DNA from: Variovorax paradoxus
GTDB lineage: Bacteria; Pseudomonadota; Gammaproteobacteria; Burkholderiales; Burkholderiaceae_C
DNA length: 64,000 bases
Assembly: GCF_018614915.1 (NCBI RefSeq)
Contig: NZ_JAGGNU010000007.1
Coordinates: forward strand, 124,001 to 188,000
Reading direction: 5' to 3'
Below, one piece after another: positions 1 to 11,860 of this stretch. Made by a program: the position numbers and the translations under genes. The stretch's first letter is position 1. Every line of letters begins with the position of its first letter. The notes beneath the pieces were generated by a model. The model had not been told where the DNA came from and ran no database searches. It worked only from the letters and a program-made list of their open reading frames with translations.

Positions 1-1117
1 GCCCCGCTTCCTTGTAGGCCCAGTGCGCCGCGACGCCATGCTCGGCATGATCGTGCATCTCCTCGGTCCGGATCTGGATCTCGATCGGCTTGCCGGCCTG
101 GCCGTCGACCACCTCGCGCACCACGGTGTGGAGCGACTGGTAGCCATTGGGCTTGGGCCGCGCGATGTAGTCGTCGAACTCCTCGTCGATCGGCTGGAAA
201 TGCGAATGCACCCAGGCTAGCGCCGCATAGCAATCCTTGACGTCCGCCACCACCACGCGCAGCGCCATGATGTCGAATACCTGCGCGAAGTCGAGCGACT
301 TCCCGCGCATCTTCTTCACGATGCTGTAGATGTTCTTGGGCCGGCCCTGCACGGTGGCTTTGACGCCCTCCTCCGCCAGCGCGCGCTCGAGCCGCGCGCG
401 CAATTGCTCGACGTAGCCTTCGCGCTCCACGCGCTTCTCGTCGAGGAGCCGCGCGATGAGCTTGTAGGTTTCGGGTTCGAGGAAGCGGAAGGACAGGTCC
501 TCGATCTCCCACTTGACCTGCCAGATGCCGAGCCGGTTCGCGAGCGGCGCGAACACTTGCAGCGCTTCGCGCGCCACGCTCTCGGGCACCGGCTGCTTGG
601 CCGCAGCTGCATGGCGCAGCGTTTGCAGGCGCGAAGCCAGCCTCAGCATCACGACGCGCAGGTCGCGCGAGAACGCGAGCAGCATCTTGCGCACGTTCTC
701 GGTTTGCGTGCCTGCACCATCTGCAAGGTGCGCGCTGGCCGTCGCCGAGCGCGCCTGCTTCTGCACGTGCACGAGCTTGGTGGTTTCCACCGCGAGCGCC
801 GCGAAGTTGTCGCCGAACACCTTGGCGATCACTTCCTGCGGCCGGTTCAGGTGCTGGCACGAATGGACCAGGTAGCTGGCCGCCTGCATCGCTTCCGACC
901 CGCCCATGGCCGCGACGATCGCAGCCACCGCATCGGCGTGCGCGAGCGTGTTCTCGCCGGTGTCCAGCGTTTCGTCGGCGATCAGCGGCTCGGCGAAAGC
1001 GCGCGCGCGGGCGAGCATGTTCTCGACCACCGGCGTGCGATCGGCCGTCGCGGCCGACAGCGGGTAGTCGACGACCACGGAGCCGGACGACGAGAGATTG
1101 GGTTGTTCGCGCTTCAC
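1..1117 (-). CDS. relA: RelA-type (p)ppGpp synthetase, 3' part cut by window edge
   Basis: Makes the stringent-response alarmone (p)ppGpp from ATP and GTP/GDP in the cytoplasm. The 372 codons present cover the N-terminal pseudo-hydrolase domain and the start of the synthetase domain: FDIMALRVVV and PKPNGYQSLHTVV are RelA/SpoT synthetase motifs, followed by a stretch ending EMHDHAEHGVAAHWAYK. In the N-terminal region the HD-type hydrolase motif of SpoT (LLHDVVEDT) is replaced by LVHSCQHLN, so this copy should be a monofunctional synthetase like RelA. Start chosen at GTG 1117 because GGGAGGGAG lies just upstream; the ATG at 1164 is in another frame. The TGS and ACT regulatory domains lie outside the window. 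Confidence 0.93.
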   Translation of the reverse strand, partial: MKREQPNLSSSGSVVVDYPLSAATADRTPVVENMLARARAFAEPLIADETLDTGENTLAHADAVAAIVAAMGGSEAMQAASYLVHSCQHLNRPQEVIAKVFGDNFAALAVETTKLVHVQKQARSATASAHLADGAGTQTENVRKMLLAFSRDLRVVMLRLASRLQTLRHAAAAKQPVPESVAREALQVFAPLANRLGIWQVKWEIEDLSFRFLEPETYKLIARLLDEKRVEREGYVEQLRARLERALAEEGVKATVQGRPKNIYSIVKKMRGKSLDFAQVFDIMALRVVVADVKDCYAALAWVHSHFQPIDEEFDDYIARPKPNGYQSLHTVVREVVDGQAGKPIEIQIRTEEMHDHAEHGVAAHWAYKEAG

Positions 1118-1232
1118 TCGGTCGCTCCCTCCCAGGCAGCGTGATGGAGAGCAGGCTCGGTCATGAAACAGCAGAAGTCGCGATGAAGATAATTGTCTCG
1201 TTGCATCCTAATTCATCCGGAGATTGACCATC

Positions 1233-2003
1233 ATGCTCAAAGGCAAAACCGCGCTTGTCACGGGGTCCACCAGTGGCATCGGCCTCGGTATCGCAAAGGC
1301 GCTGGCGCAACAGGGCGCCAACATCGTGCTCAACGGTTTCGGCGACGCAGGCAAGCCCAGAGCGGAGATCGAGGCGCTGGGCGTGCAGGCCGACTACCAC
1401 GGCGCCGACATGAGCCAGCCGGCGCAGATCGAGGACATGATGAAGTTCGCGGCCGAAAAGTTCGGCCGCGTCGACATCCTCGTCAACAACGCCGGCATCC
1501 AGCATGTCGCGAAGGTCGAGGACTTCCCGGCGGAGCGCTGGGACGCGGTGATCGCCATCAACCTCAGCAGCGCCTTCCACACCACCCGCCTCGCCGTGCC
1601 TGCCATGCGCCAGGCCAACTGGGGCCGCATCATCAACATCGCATCGGCGCACGGCCTGGTGGCTTCGGCCCAGAAGTCCGCCTACGTCGCGGCCAAGCAT
1701 GGCATCGTCGGCTTCACCAAGGCGGTGGCGCTCGAGACCGCGACCACCGGCATCACGAGCAATGCGATCTGCCCCGGCTGGGTGCTGACGCCATTGGTCC
1801 AGAAGCAGATCGACGACCGCGCGGCGCGCGAAGGCATTTCGGCCACGCAGGCGCAGAACGATCTCCTGGGCGAAAAGCAGCCGTCGCTGCAGTTCACCAC
1901 GGTGGAACAACTCGGCGGGCTCGCGGTATTCCTTTGCTCGCCCGCCGCAGACCAGGTGCGCGGGGTCGCCTGGCAGGTCGACGGCGGCTGGACGGCCCAG
2001 TAG
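1233..2003 (+). CDS. bdhA: 3-hydroxybutyrate dehydrogenase (SDR family)
   Basis: Interconverts (R)-3-hydroxybutyrate and acetoacetate with NAD(H), linked to polyhydroxybutyrate turnover. The 256-residue protein is a classical short-chain dehydrogenase: the TGSTSGIG cofactor loop near residue 9, NNAG around residue 88, catalytic Ser in INIASAHG and the YVAAK Tyr/Lys pair, and the C-terminal GVAWQVDGGWTAQ. The motif AHGLVASAQKSAYVAAKHG is typical of bacterial PhbD/BdhA. Start is the ATG at 1233, which has CCGGAGA 9 nt upstream; an upstream in-frame TTG at 1224 would have no spacing to it. Stands alone on the plus strand, divergent from relA. Confidence 0.93.
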   Translation: MLKGKTALVTGSTSGIGLGIAKALAQQGANIVLNGFGDAGKPRAEIEALGVQADYHGADMSQPAQIEDMMKFAAEKFGRVDILVNNAGIQHVAKVEDFPAERWDAVIAINLSSAFHTTRLAVPAMRQANWGRIINIASAHGLVASAQKSAYVAAKHGIVGFTKAVALETATTGITSNAICPGWVLTPLVQKQIDDRAAREGISATQAQNDLLGEKQPSLQFTTVEQLGGLAVFLCSPAADQVRGVAWQVDGGWTAQ

Positions 2004-2012
2004 CCAGCAGCC

Positions 2013-2762
2013 TTACTTCAGCTGCACCGAGCCCGACACATTGACCACCACGCTGGTCTTGCCGGCCTCGATCGGCACCGGCGCGTCCGACGCCATCTTC
2101 GACGAGGCCTCCATGGCCATCATGCGCGGCCGTATCGGTCCGCCCTGGTTGGCGTTGACCGATACCTCGCGCAGCGTGTAGCCGGCGAAGCCGAAGCCCT
2201 TGGCGAGCTCGCCCGCCTTCTGCTTGAAGTTGTCGATCGCGATCGTCTGCGCCTCGGCCTCGACCTTGGCGCGCTGTTCGCGGCTCAGGCCGAAGCCGAT
2301 GCTGCCGACCGTGAGCGTGGAGATGCGGCCTGCCGTCTGCGTGATGCGCGGGAAGTCCTTGCCCTCCAGCACCAGCTCGGTCGAGCCCTGCCAGCCGTTG
2401 ATCTTGCCGTCGCGCGTGTAGCGCGGCACCAGGCTGAAGTTGCCGGTGCGCACGTCGAGCTGGCCCGTCTGCGCGTTCTTGCGCGCCTCCGTCAGTGCAG
2501 CGTCGAGCGCGGTCTTCAACTGCGCCTGCACCGTCGCGGCATCGGCCGCATCACGCGTGGTGCTGAGCGTCATGCTCAGCAGGTCCTGCTGCACCTCGAC
2601 CGTTCCCGCGGCCGAGAGCTGCAGCACGTTCTGGGGCGGCGACCAGGGCGCAGGCTGGGCCATGGTCGCGCTGGCACTCATCATCAACACGGCGCAGGCC
2701 GCGATTCGTCTGAAGTTCTTATTGTTCAAAACAAGCAAATCCAAGGAGTAAAAAAAAAGCAT
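2013..2762 (-). CDS. Exported SIMPL-domain (DUF541) protein
   Basis: Periplasmic or outer-membrane-associated SIMPL family protein; members are exported and of mostly unknown role. A hydrophobic signal segment (AACAVLMMSASATMAQ) precedes a domain starting LQLSAAGTVEVQQDLLSMTL and ending TSVVVNVSGSVQLK, the usual beta-rich SIMPL ends, and the length (about 240) fits. The start is uncertain. ATG 2762 is followed at once by a run of nine T, which would put an odd hydrophobic stretch before the signal peptide; TTG 2729 gives a better n-region (NNKNFRR) and a 238-residue product. It follows the gene at 2784-3128 by 21 nt, so the two may be one operon. Confidence 0.85.
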   Translation of the reverse strand: MLFFYSLDLLVLNNKNFRRIAACAVLMMSASATMAQPAPWSPPQNVLQLSAAGTVEVQQDLLSMTLSTTRDAADAATVQAQLKTALDAALTEARKNAQTGQLDVRTGNFSLVPRYTRDGKINGWQGSTELVLEGKDFPRITQTAGRISTLTVGSIGFGLSREQRAKVEAEAQTIAIDNFKQKAGELAKGFGFAGYTLREVSVNANQGGPIRPRMMAMEASSKMASDAPVPIEAGKTSVVVNVSGSVQLK

Positions 2763-2783
2763 CGCGCCCGCCAGGGGCGCCGC

Positions 2784-3128
2784 TCACGGGCGCTGGCTGC
2801 GCGGCGCCACCCTGACGTTCGGCGAGGCCATCGGCGTCATCCGCTCAGCCGGCTGCGATTCTGCCGAGTGGACGATGTCCTGTCGCGGTATCGATTGCTG
2901 ACGCACCTGCTGCCGCAGCTCGGCCAGTTCGGCGGCGGTCAGACGCCGGCCGGCCGCCGCTTCCTGGCGGCGCACTTCCTCGCGCTTGGCGGCCCGGTGC
3001 GCCTCCACTGCATCGCGCACCTCGTTGCGCCGCGGATCGCTCACCCGCAGGAATCCCCAGGGTTCGGCCCCGGCGGGACCCGTAAAGCAGGCGAGCAAGA
3101 CGGACAAGGTGAGAACAGTCGATTTCAT
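2784..3128 (-). CDS. Small exported protein of unknown function
   Basis: Not recognised. The 114-residue product has a clear Sec signal peptide (MKSTVLTLSVLLACFTGPAGA, 21 residues but split here: basic start, leucine-rich core, AGA cleavage site). The mature part is highly charged and probably helical: a run of Arg, Glu and Ala around residues 35-80 (AHRAAKREEVRRQEAAAGRR, then LTAAELAELRQQVRQQ), then a Pro/Arg-rich low-complexity tail. It should therefore be periplasmic. It lies upstream of the SIMPL gene on the same strand and is divergent from the OmpR-type regulator. Such short helical exported proteins are common beside two-component genes in Burkholderiales, but no role can be assigned. 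Confidence 0.7.
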   Translation of the reverse strand: MKSTVLTLSVLLACFTGPAGAEPWGFLRVSDPRRNEVRDAVEAHRAAKREEVRRQEAAAGRRLTAAELAELRQQVRQQSIPRQDIVHSAESQPAERMTPMASPNVRVAPRSQRP

Positions 3129-3206
3129 GGTGCAGGAGCGGGAGCGGCAAAGTCACTGTGCCACTGCCGCGCATGGCGCAGGCGTTGGAAGGCGAGCGCC
3201 CGCAAG

Positions 3207-3286
3207 TTTTGTAACTTAGTGTCAAAGCATTATGAAAAGTCGCTCAATGGCGTCCTAACGGCTTCAGAATTGGCGTTGTTACAAAT
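3207..3286 (+). promoter_or_regulatory. Candidate OmpR-type operator pair upstream of the response regulator
   Basis: The 172-nt divergent region holds TTTTGTAAC at 3207-3215 and its inverted match GTTACAAAT at 3278-3286, in an A+T-rich patch of a G+C-rich genome. The GTTACA core resembles half sites known for enterobacterial OmpR, so autoregulation is plausible. No convincing -35/-10 pair was identified. Confidence 0.35.
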
Positions 3287-3300
3287 TCAGCGTTGTAGAA

Positions 3301-4032
3301 ATGAATCAAGCTCCCGCCCGCACAGACAAGATCGTGATCGTCGACGACGACGCTCGCATCCGAGACCTGCTGCGCCGCTACCTGACCCAGGAAGGTTTTG
3401 AGGTCATCGTTGCGGAAGACGGCAAGGCTCTCAACCGCATCCTGCTTCGCGATACGGTCGACCTGATCGTGCTCGACCTGATGATGCCCGGCGAGGACGG
3501 CCTCTCGGTATGTCGCCGCCTTCGCGCCGCCAATGACCGCACCCCGATCATCATGCTCACGGCCAAGGGCGAGGACGTGGATCGCATCGTCGGCCTCGAG
3601 GTCGGCGCCGACGACTACCTCGGCAAGCCCTTCAATCCGCGCGAACTGCTGGCGCGTGTCCATGCGGTGCTGCGTCGCCGTCCGCCGCTCGAGGCGCCGG
3701 GCGCGCCCTCGACCGACAACGAAACCGTCAATTTCGGCCCTTTCAGCTTCGACCTGGGCTCGCGCACGCTCAAGAAGGACGGCGAGGAGCTCTCGCTGAC
3801 CACCGGCGAATTCGCCATGCTCAAGGCGCTGGTGCGGCACCCGCGGCAGCCGCTGTCGCGCGAAAAACTGGCCCAGCTGGCGCGCGGCCGCGAGTTCGAG
3901 CCCTTCGACCGCAGCCTGGACGTGCAGATCTCCCGGCTGCGCAAGCTGGTCGAGTCCGATGCCGCGGCGCCGCGCTACATCCAGACGGTATGGGGCGTCG
4001 GCTACGTGTTCGTGCCGGACGGCACGACCTGA
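3301..4032 (+). CDS. ompR: OmpR-family response regulator
   Basis: DNA-binding response regulator of a two-component system. The 243-residue protein has an N-terminal receiver domain with the acidic pocket IVDDD, the phospho-acceptor Asp in DLIVLDLMMPGEDG (about residue 60), the switch Thr in MLTAKGE and the Lys in GKPFNPRELLARV. A winged-helix OmpR/PhoB domain follows (LTTGEFAMLKALVRHPRQPL ... VQISRLRKLVE ... IQTVWGVGYVFVP). The insertion-poor linker and the RRRPP segment resemble OmpR of beta-proteobacteria. The cognate kinase starts 13 nt downstream. Start ATG 3301 has only a weak ribosome-binding site. Which genes it controls is unknown. Confidence 0.88.
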   Translation: MNQAPARTDKIVIVDDDARIRDLLRRYLTQEGFEVIVAEDGKALNRILLRDTVDLIVLDLMMPGEDGLSVCRRLRAANDRTPIIMLTAKGEDVDRIVGLEVGADDYLGKPFNPRELLARVHAVLRRRPPLEAPGAPSTDNETVNFGPFSFDLGSRTLKKDGEELSLTTGEFAMLKALVRHPRQPLSREKLAQLARGREFEPFDRSLDVQISRLRKLVESDAAAPRYIQTVWGVGYVFVPDGTT

Positions 4033-4045
4033 AGCGCTGACGCTC

Positions 4046-5533
4046 GTGGCCGCCACCATCGGCCCCAAGACGACGCAGCCCAGCCCTTTCGGCGAAGACG
4101 GCCCCCAGGTCACCTTGCCGAGCCCGCTGGAGGGTCTCGGCCAGTCAAGGCGCCGGCCGCGGCTGCAGCTCGGCCTCAGCCTCTTCTGGCGCACCTTCTT
4201 CCTGCTGGTGCTGCTCCTGGTCGGCTGCACGGTCGCCTGGCTGCAGACCTTCCGTGCGCTCGAGTACGAGCCGCGCGCCATCCAGACCGCGCACCAGATC
4301 GCCTCGCTGGTGAACCTCACGCGGGCGGCGCTGGTGTATTCCGACGCCATCACGCGCGTGTCGCTGATCAAGACCCTGGCCGACCAGGAAGGCGTGCGCA
4401 TCCTGCCGCGCGAGCCGAACGACCGCTTCGTTCCCTACACCACCGGCGCGCTCGACCAGCGCGTGACCGAGGAGCTGATCGACCGCCTCGGCGAAGGCAC
4501 CACCGTGGCCAGCCGCGTCAACGACGAGCCCGGCCTCTGGATCGGCTTCACGATCGAGAGCGACATGTACTGGCTGCTGCTCGACCCCACCCGATTCACG
4601 CGGCTGGGCGGGCGCACCTGGCTGGTCTGGCTGGTGACGACGATGATGCTGTCGCTGGCCGGCGCCGCCCTGATCACGCGCCTCATCAACCTGCCGCTCA
4701 AGCAGTTGTCGCGCGCCACGATGCAGGTGCGCGAGGGCGAGTACGAGGCGCACCGGCTCGACGAGCGCGCGCGCACCAACGAGATCCGGGCAGTGAACGT
4801 CGGCTTCAACCGCATGGCCGACCAGCTCGCCAAGATCGAGCAGGACCGGGCGGTGATGCTGGCCGGCATCTCGCACGACCTGCGCACGCCGCTGGCCCGC
4901 CTCAGGCTCGAAACCGAGATGAGCGTGACCGACGAGGACGCGCGCGACCACATGGCGGCCGACATCGCGCAGCTCGACGCCATCATCGACAAGTTCCTCG
5001 ACTACGCGCGCCCCGACCACGTGGACTTCAAGCCGGTGCTGCTGCGCGACGTGATCGATGCCTGCACCTACGCGGTGCAGGACCACGAAGACATTCGCAT
5101 CACGGTGGAGGTGCCGTCGGACCTGCGCGTGATGGCCGACGAGGTCGAGCTCCAGCGCGTCATCTCCAACCTGATCGAGAACGCACGCCGCTACGGCAAG
5201 ACCGCGTCCACCGGCGTCGCCGACGTGGCGATCCAGGCCCAGGCGCACAACGACGCGGTACTCATCAAGGTGCGCGACCATGGGCCCGGCGTCGCGCCCG
5301 CCCTGCTCTCGCAACTGAGCAAGCCCTTCTTCCGCGGCGACCTGGCCCGCACCTCGGCCGCCGGCGCGGGCCTGGGCCTGTCGATCGTGACCAAGAACAT
5401 CGAGCGCATGGGCGGCACCTTCGCGCTCACCAGCACGCCCGGGCGCGGACTTGCGGCCCACATCCGCATGCCGCGCGCCGCTGCGGCCAGGCCCGAAGTC
5501 CCGGCCGGCAGCAGCAACAACTCTCAGCGGTAA
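4046..5533 (+). CDS. envZ: EnvZ-like sensor histidine kinase
   Basis: Inner-membrane partner of the preceding OmpR-type regulator. In order: a cytoplasmic N-tail, a first membrane helix ([20 protein letters not shown], about residues 45-65), a periplasmic sensor loop of about 130 residues, a second helix ([19 protein letters not shown]), a HAMP linker, the H-box [17 protein letters not shown] with the phospho-accepting His, and an ATPase domain with N-box [11 protein letters not shown]1 box DHGPGVAP and G2 box [10 protein letters not shown]. Start taken as GTG 4046, the first plausible codon after the regulator stop; the reading frame is open further upstream inside ompR. Its 3' end overlaps the convergent ispF by 10 nt. 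Confidence 0.87.
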   Translation: MAATIGPKTTQPSPFGEDGPQVTLPSPLEGLGQSRRRPRLQLGLSLFWRTFFLLVLLLVGCTVAWLQTFRALEYEPRAIQTAHQIASLVNLTRAALVYSDAITRVSLIKTLADQEGVRILPREPNDRFVPYTTGALDQRVTEELIDRLGEGTTVASRVNDEPGLWIGFTIESDMYWLLLDPTRFTRLGGRTWLVWLVTTMMLSLAGAALITRLINLPLKQLSRATMQVREGEYEAHRLDERARTNEIRAVNVGFNRMADQLAKIEQDRAVMLAGISHDLRTPLARLRLETEMSVTDEDARDHMAADIAQLDAIIDKFLDYARPDHVDFKPVLLRDVIDACTYAVQDHEDIRITVEVPSDLRVMADEVELQRVISNLIENARRYGKTASTGVADVAIQAQAHNDAVLIKVRDHGPGVAPALLSQLSKPFFRGDLARTSAAGAGLGLSIVTKNIERMGGTFALTSTPGRGLAAHIRMPRAAAARPEVPAGSSNNSQR

Positions 5534-6009
5534 AGGAGGGCCACGGCGCGCGCTTCCATCGCGCGCCCCTCGCCCACCGGGCCGAGCTTCTCGGCCGTCT
5601 TCGCCTTGACGTTCACCTGCTCCACCGCGAGTTCGAGCGCGGCCGCGATGCGTGCGCACATGGCCGGGATGTGCGGCGCCAGCCTGGGCGCCTGCGCGAT
5701 CACTGTGCTGTCGACGTTGCCGATCCGCCAGCCCGCCGCCCGCACACGGCGCGCAGCCTCGGCCAGCAGCGTGGCGGAATTTGCGCCGCGGAACTGCGGA
5801 TCGGTGTCCGGAAAGTGGCGGCCAATGTCGCCGAGCCCGGCCGCTCCCAGCAGCGCATCGGTGATCGCGTGCAGCAGCACGTCGGCGTCCGAATGGCCGA
5901 GCAGGCCGGTGCTGTGCGGCACCTCGATGCCGCCCAGGATCAGCTTGCGGCCCGCCACCAGCTGGTGGACGTCCCAGCCCTCCCCGACACGGATATTGAA
6001 AGCGGTCAT
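5524..6009 (-). CDS. ispF: 2-C-methyl-D-erythritol 2,4-cyclodiphosphate synthase
   Basis: Fifth step of the MEP isoprenoid pathway: cyclises CDP-ME 2-phosphate to MEcPP with release of CMP. The 161-residue protein is the normal length and keeps the zinc site DVHQL, the substrate loop [20 protein letters not shown], the [10 protein letters not shown] segment and the C-terminal [16 protein letters not shown]. It begins at ATG 6009, overlapping the ispD stop by 4 nt (ATGA), so it is translationally coupled to ispD. Convergent with envZ. Confidence 0.97.
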   Translation of the reverse strand: MTAFNIRVGEGWDVHQLVAGRKLILGGIEVPHSTGLLGHSDADVLLHAITDALLGAAGLGDIGRHFPDTDPQFRGANSATLLAEAARRVRAAGWRIGNVDSTVIAQAPRLAPHIPAMCARIAAALELAVEQVNVKAKTAEKLGPVGEGRAMEARAVALLYR

Positions 6010-6719
6010 GGCTGTGCGACGCGCCGGCTGTGCAGAAGCGCCTCGGCCAGCGCGAAGTCCTCGGCATAGGTCAGCTTGAAATTCTGCGCGCTGCCCGGCA
6101 CCAGCAAGGGCGCAAGGCCGATCGCCTCGATGGCACTGGCCTCGTCGGTCACCGCATCGCCTGCGCGTTCGAGCGCGTCGAGCAGCATGCCGATGCGGAA
6201 CATCTGCGGCGTCTGGGCCAGCCACTTGTCGGCACGGGTCAGCGTGTCCGCCACCCGGCCTTCGGGCGAAGCGACCTTGAGCGTGTCCGGCAGGCGCTGC
6301 GCCAGCAGGCCGCCCACGGCGTCGTGCTCGCAGGCGGCGATCAGGGCCTCGATCTGCGTCGGCGTGACCAGGCAGCGCGCGGCGTCGTGCACCAGCACCC
6401 AGTCATGCGGGCCGGCGCCGAGCTGCCGCAAGGCCATGAGGCCGTTGCGCACGGTCGCGGCGCGCGTGGCGCCGCCGACGTGCAGCAGATGTTCTCCCTT
6501 GGCCGGGAAACGCGGCAGTGCAGCGGAAACCTCGCGGTCTTCGGGCGACACCACCAGCGCGATGCCGGCAAAGCGCCCGGCGAGGGCGCGGACGGCGTCG
6601 AGCGTATGGCGCACCATCGGCCGGCCGGCGATGCGCTGGTATTGCTTGGGGCCGGTGCCGCCCGCGCGGCTGCCCGAGCCCGCACAGGGGATCAACACGA
6701 AAAGGCGGGAGGCGATCAT
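6006..6719 (-). CDS. ispD: 2-C-methyl-D-erythritol 4-phosphate cytidylyltransferase
   Basis: Third step of the MEP isoprenoid pathway: transfers CMP from CTP to MEP. The 237-residue nucleotidyltransferase starts with [20 protein letters not shown], the CTP-binding loop with its Arg and Lys, and contains [13 protein letters not shown] and the C-terminal [14 protein letters not shown], all diagnostic of IspD. ispD-ispF form one operon, a very common bacterial arrangement. The start ATG 6719 is 93 nt from the divergent mfd start, so both share a short promoter region. Confidence 0.97.
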   Translation of the reverse strand: MIASRLFVLIPCAGSGSRAGGTGPKQYQRIAGRPMVRHTLDAVRALAGRFAGIALVVSPEDREVSAALPRFPAKGEHLLHVGGATRAATVRNGLMALRQLGAGPHDWVLVHDAARCLVTPTQIEALIAACEHDAVGGLLAQRLPDTLKVASPEGRVADTLTRADKWLAQTPQMFRIGMLLDALERAGDAVTDEASAIEAIGLAPLLVPGSAQNFKLTYAEDFALAEALLHSRRVAQP

Positions 6720-6812
6720 CGGGGTCCGGCGGCAAAAAGGCAGCCATTCTAGAATCGGCCGTCACACCCCTCGCCGGCCGGCGCGGGGTGTTCTGCATTT
6801 CTCACGCACTTC

Positions 6813-10310
<3,498 letters not shown>

Positions 10311-10324
10311 GCTAGACTGTGACC

Positions 10325-10597
10325 ATGTCTGACCTATCCCCCTCTGCCCGAAATGTCCGGTTGTTTCGCAACGGCGCGAATCAGGCCGTGCGCATCCCGC
10401 GCGAATTCGAACTGCCGGGCAATGAGGCACTGATGCGCCGCGAAGGCCACACGCTGGTGATCGAACCCGTGTACCCGGTGCCGAAAAAGGGCACCTTGGC
10501 CGGACTTGCCGCGGTGCTGTCGACCATGGAGACGCTCGACGACGAATTCCCCGACGTCGACAAGGGACTGCTTCCGTTGGACGACGTCGATCTATGA
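10325..10597 (+). CDS. vapB: VapB-type antitoxin
   Basis: Antitoxin of a type II pair: an N-terminal DNA-binding segment and a C-terminal acidic tail that wraps the toxin. The 90-residue protein carries the AbrB/MazE-like swapped-hairpin signature VRLFRNGANQAVRIPREFEL with VIEP, close to VapB/VagC antitoxins, then a linker and an acidic C-terminus (DDEFPDVDKGLLPLDDVDL). ATG 10325 is preferred over the GTG two codons earlier. Its stop overlaps the vapC start by 4 nt (ATGA), which couples translation of toxin to antitoxin. Confidence 0.9.
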   Translation: MSDLSPSARNVRLFRNGANQAVRIPREFELPGNEALMRREGHTLVIEPVYPVPKKGTLAGLAAVLSTMETLDDEFPDVDKGLLPLDDVDL

Positions 10598-11046
10598 GTT
10601 CGGACATTGCAGCGAATCCGTTGCGCCTGCTCGACACCAACATCATTTCCGAATTGATGCGGCATCCGGGCGGCAAAGTCGCTGCACAAATTCAGAAGCT
10701 GGCGCGCGAACGGCCTGACGACAGGATCTGTACGAGTGCAGTGGTCGACTGCGAATTGCGATTCGGCGTTGCTCGAAAGGGGTCAGCGCGGCTTGCCGAT
10801 GCCTATGGCCGCGCCATGTCGGTGATTGACGTACGCGATCTGCCTCCCTCGGCCGCGCCGATCTATGCCGACGTTCGGGCGCAGCTCGAACAACTTGGCA
10901 TGCCGATCGGCGCCAACGATCTGCTGATCGCAGCCCATGCACTGGCGCTGGACGCGACGCTGGTGACGGACAACGAAGACGAGTTCCGGCGCGTGCCGGG
11001 TCTTGTCGTCGAGAACTGGTTGAGGCCGGCATATGAACATGAATAA
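10594..11046 (+). CDS. vapC: VapC-type PIN-domain ribonuclease toxin
   Basis: Toxin of the vapBC pair; PIN-domain Mg2+-dependent endoribonuclease, typically cutting tRNA or rRNA. The 150-residue protein keeps the acidic active site: Asp in LLDTNIISELM, Glu in CELRFGV, Asp in GANDLLIAAHAL and Asp in LVTDNEDEF. The spacing matches FitB/VagD-like members. It is co-transcribed with vapB and overlaps serB by 14 nt at its 3' end, so a housekeeping gene sits downstream of the toxin on the same strand with no space for its own promoter outside vapC. Confidence 0.92.
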   Translation: MSSDIAANPLRLLDTNIISELMRHPGGKVAAQIQKLARERPDDRICTSAVVDCELRFGVARKGSARLADAYGRAMSVIDVRDLPPSAAPIYADVRAQLEQLGMPIGANDLLIAAHALALDATLVTDNEDEFRRVPGLVVENWLRPAYEHE

Positions 11047-11737
11047 CCCCGGCCTCGTCCTGCGCGGCATCACCCCGCCGCTCGCGCTGGCCGACTTCAA
11101 GCTGATCGCCTTCGACATGGACTCGACGCTGATCAACATCGAGTGCATCGACGAGATCGCCGACGCGGTGGGCAAGAAGGCCGAGGTCGCGGCCATCACC
11201 GAGGCCACGATGCGCGGCGAGATCAAGGACTTCAAGGAGAGCCTGCGTCGCCGCGTGGCCTTGCTGCAGGGCGTGCCGGTCGAGGCGTTGCAGGAAGTCT
11301 ATGACCAGCGCCTCAGGCTCAACCCCGGCGCGGCCGAGCTGGTCGCGGCCTGCAAGGCGGCCGGGCTCAAGGTGCTGCTGGTCTCGGGCGGCTTCACCTT
11401 CTTCGCCAACCGCGTCAAGGACCGGCTCGGCATCGACTTCGCGCGCTCCAACCTGCTCGACGAGGCCGATGGCAAGCTCACCGGGCGCGTGGTGATGCAG
11501 TCGTGGGGCGACATCTGCGACGGCGCCGAGAAGCGGCGCACGCTGCTGGAAGTCGCTTCCCTGCTCGGCATATCGCCCGGCGAAGCCATCGCCGTGGGCG
11601 ACGGCGCCAACGACCTGGCGATGATGGCCGAGGCCGGCCTCTCGGTGGCCTACCACGCGAAGCCCAAGGTGCGCGAACAGGCGATGGTCGCCATCGACGA
11701 CGGCGGACTCGACCGGCTTCTGGAAGTGCTGCGCTGA
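11033..11737 (+). CDS. serB: Phosphoserine phosphatase
   Basis: Last step of serine biosynthesis: hydrolyses O-phospho-L-serine. HAD-superfamily enzyme of 234 residues with motif I FDMDSTLINIECIDEIAD (nucleophile and acid Asp), motif II Ser in LLVSGGFTFFANR, a conserved Lys region and motif III VGDGANDLAMMAEAG. Short version without an N-terminal ACT-like domain, as in many Burkholderiales. ATG 11033 lies inside the vapC end; a second ATG at 11039 is possible and would still overlap vapC. Confidence 0.95.
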   Translation: MNMNNPGLVLRGITPPLALADFKLIAFDMDSTLINIECIDEIADAVGKKAEVAAITEATMRGEIKDFKESLRRRVALLQGVPVEALQEVYDQRLRLNPGAAELVAACKAAGLKVLLVSGGFTFFANRVKDRLGIDFARSNLLDEADGKLTGRVVMQSWGDICDGAEKRRTLLEVASLLGISPGEAIAVGDGANDLAMMAEAGLSVAYHAKPKVREQAMVAIDDGGLDRLLEVLR

Positions 11738-11860
11738 GGCTGCGCCAGAAACCGGTTTCTCCCTACGGCAAAAGCGGCTTGCCATGTCCTAGGGTTATCT
11801 TCAGTTTCGCGCCCGGCGGCTTGGGTGCTTGAATGGCCTTCCAACAACGAAGGAGACGAG

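Noticed and set aside
4145..6067. Long minus frame opposite envZ joined to the ispF region
   Set aside because: envZ and ispF have complete motifs; the long frame joins unrelated shadow sequence.
11747..11760. Palindrome AGAAACCGGTTTCT after serB
   Set aside because: Perfect but short, with no loop or T-run and no clear promoter next to it; not enough to call a terminator or operator.
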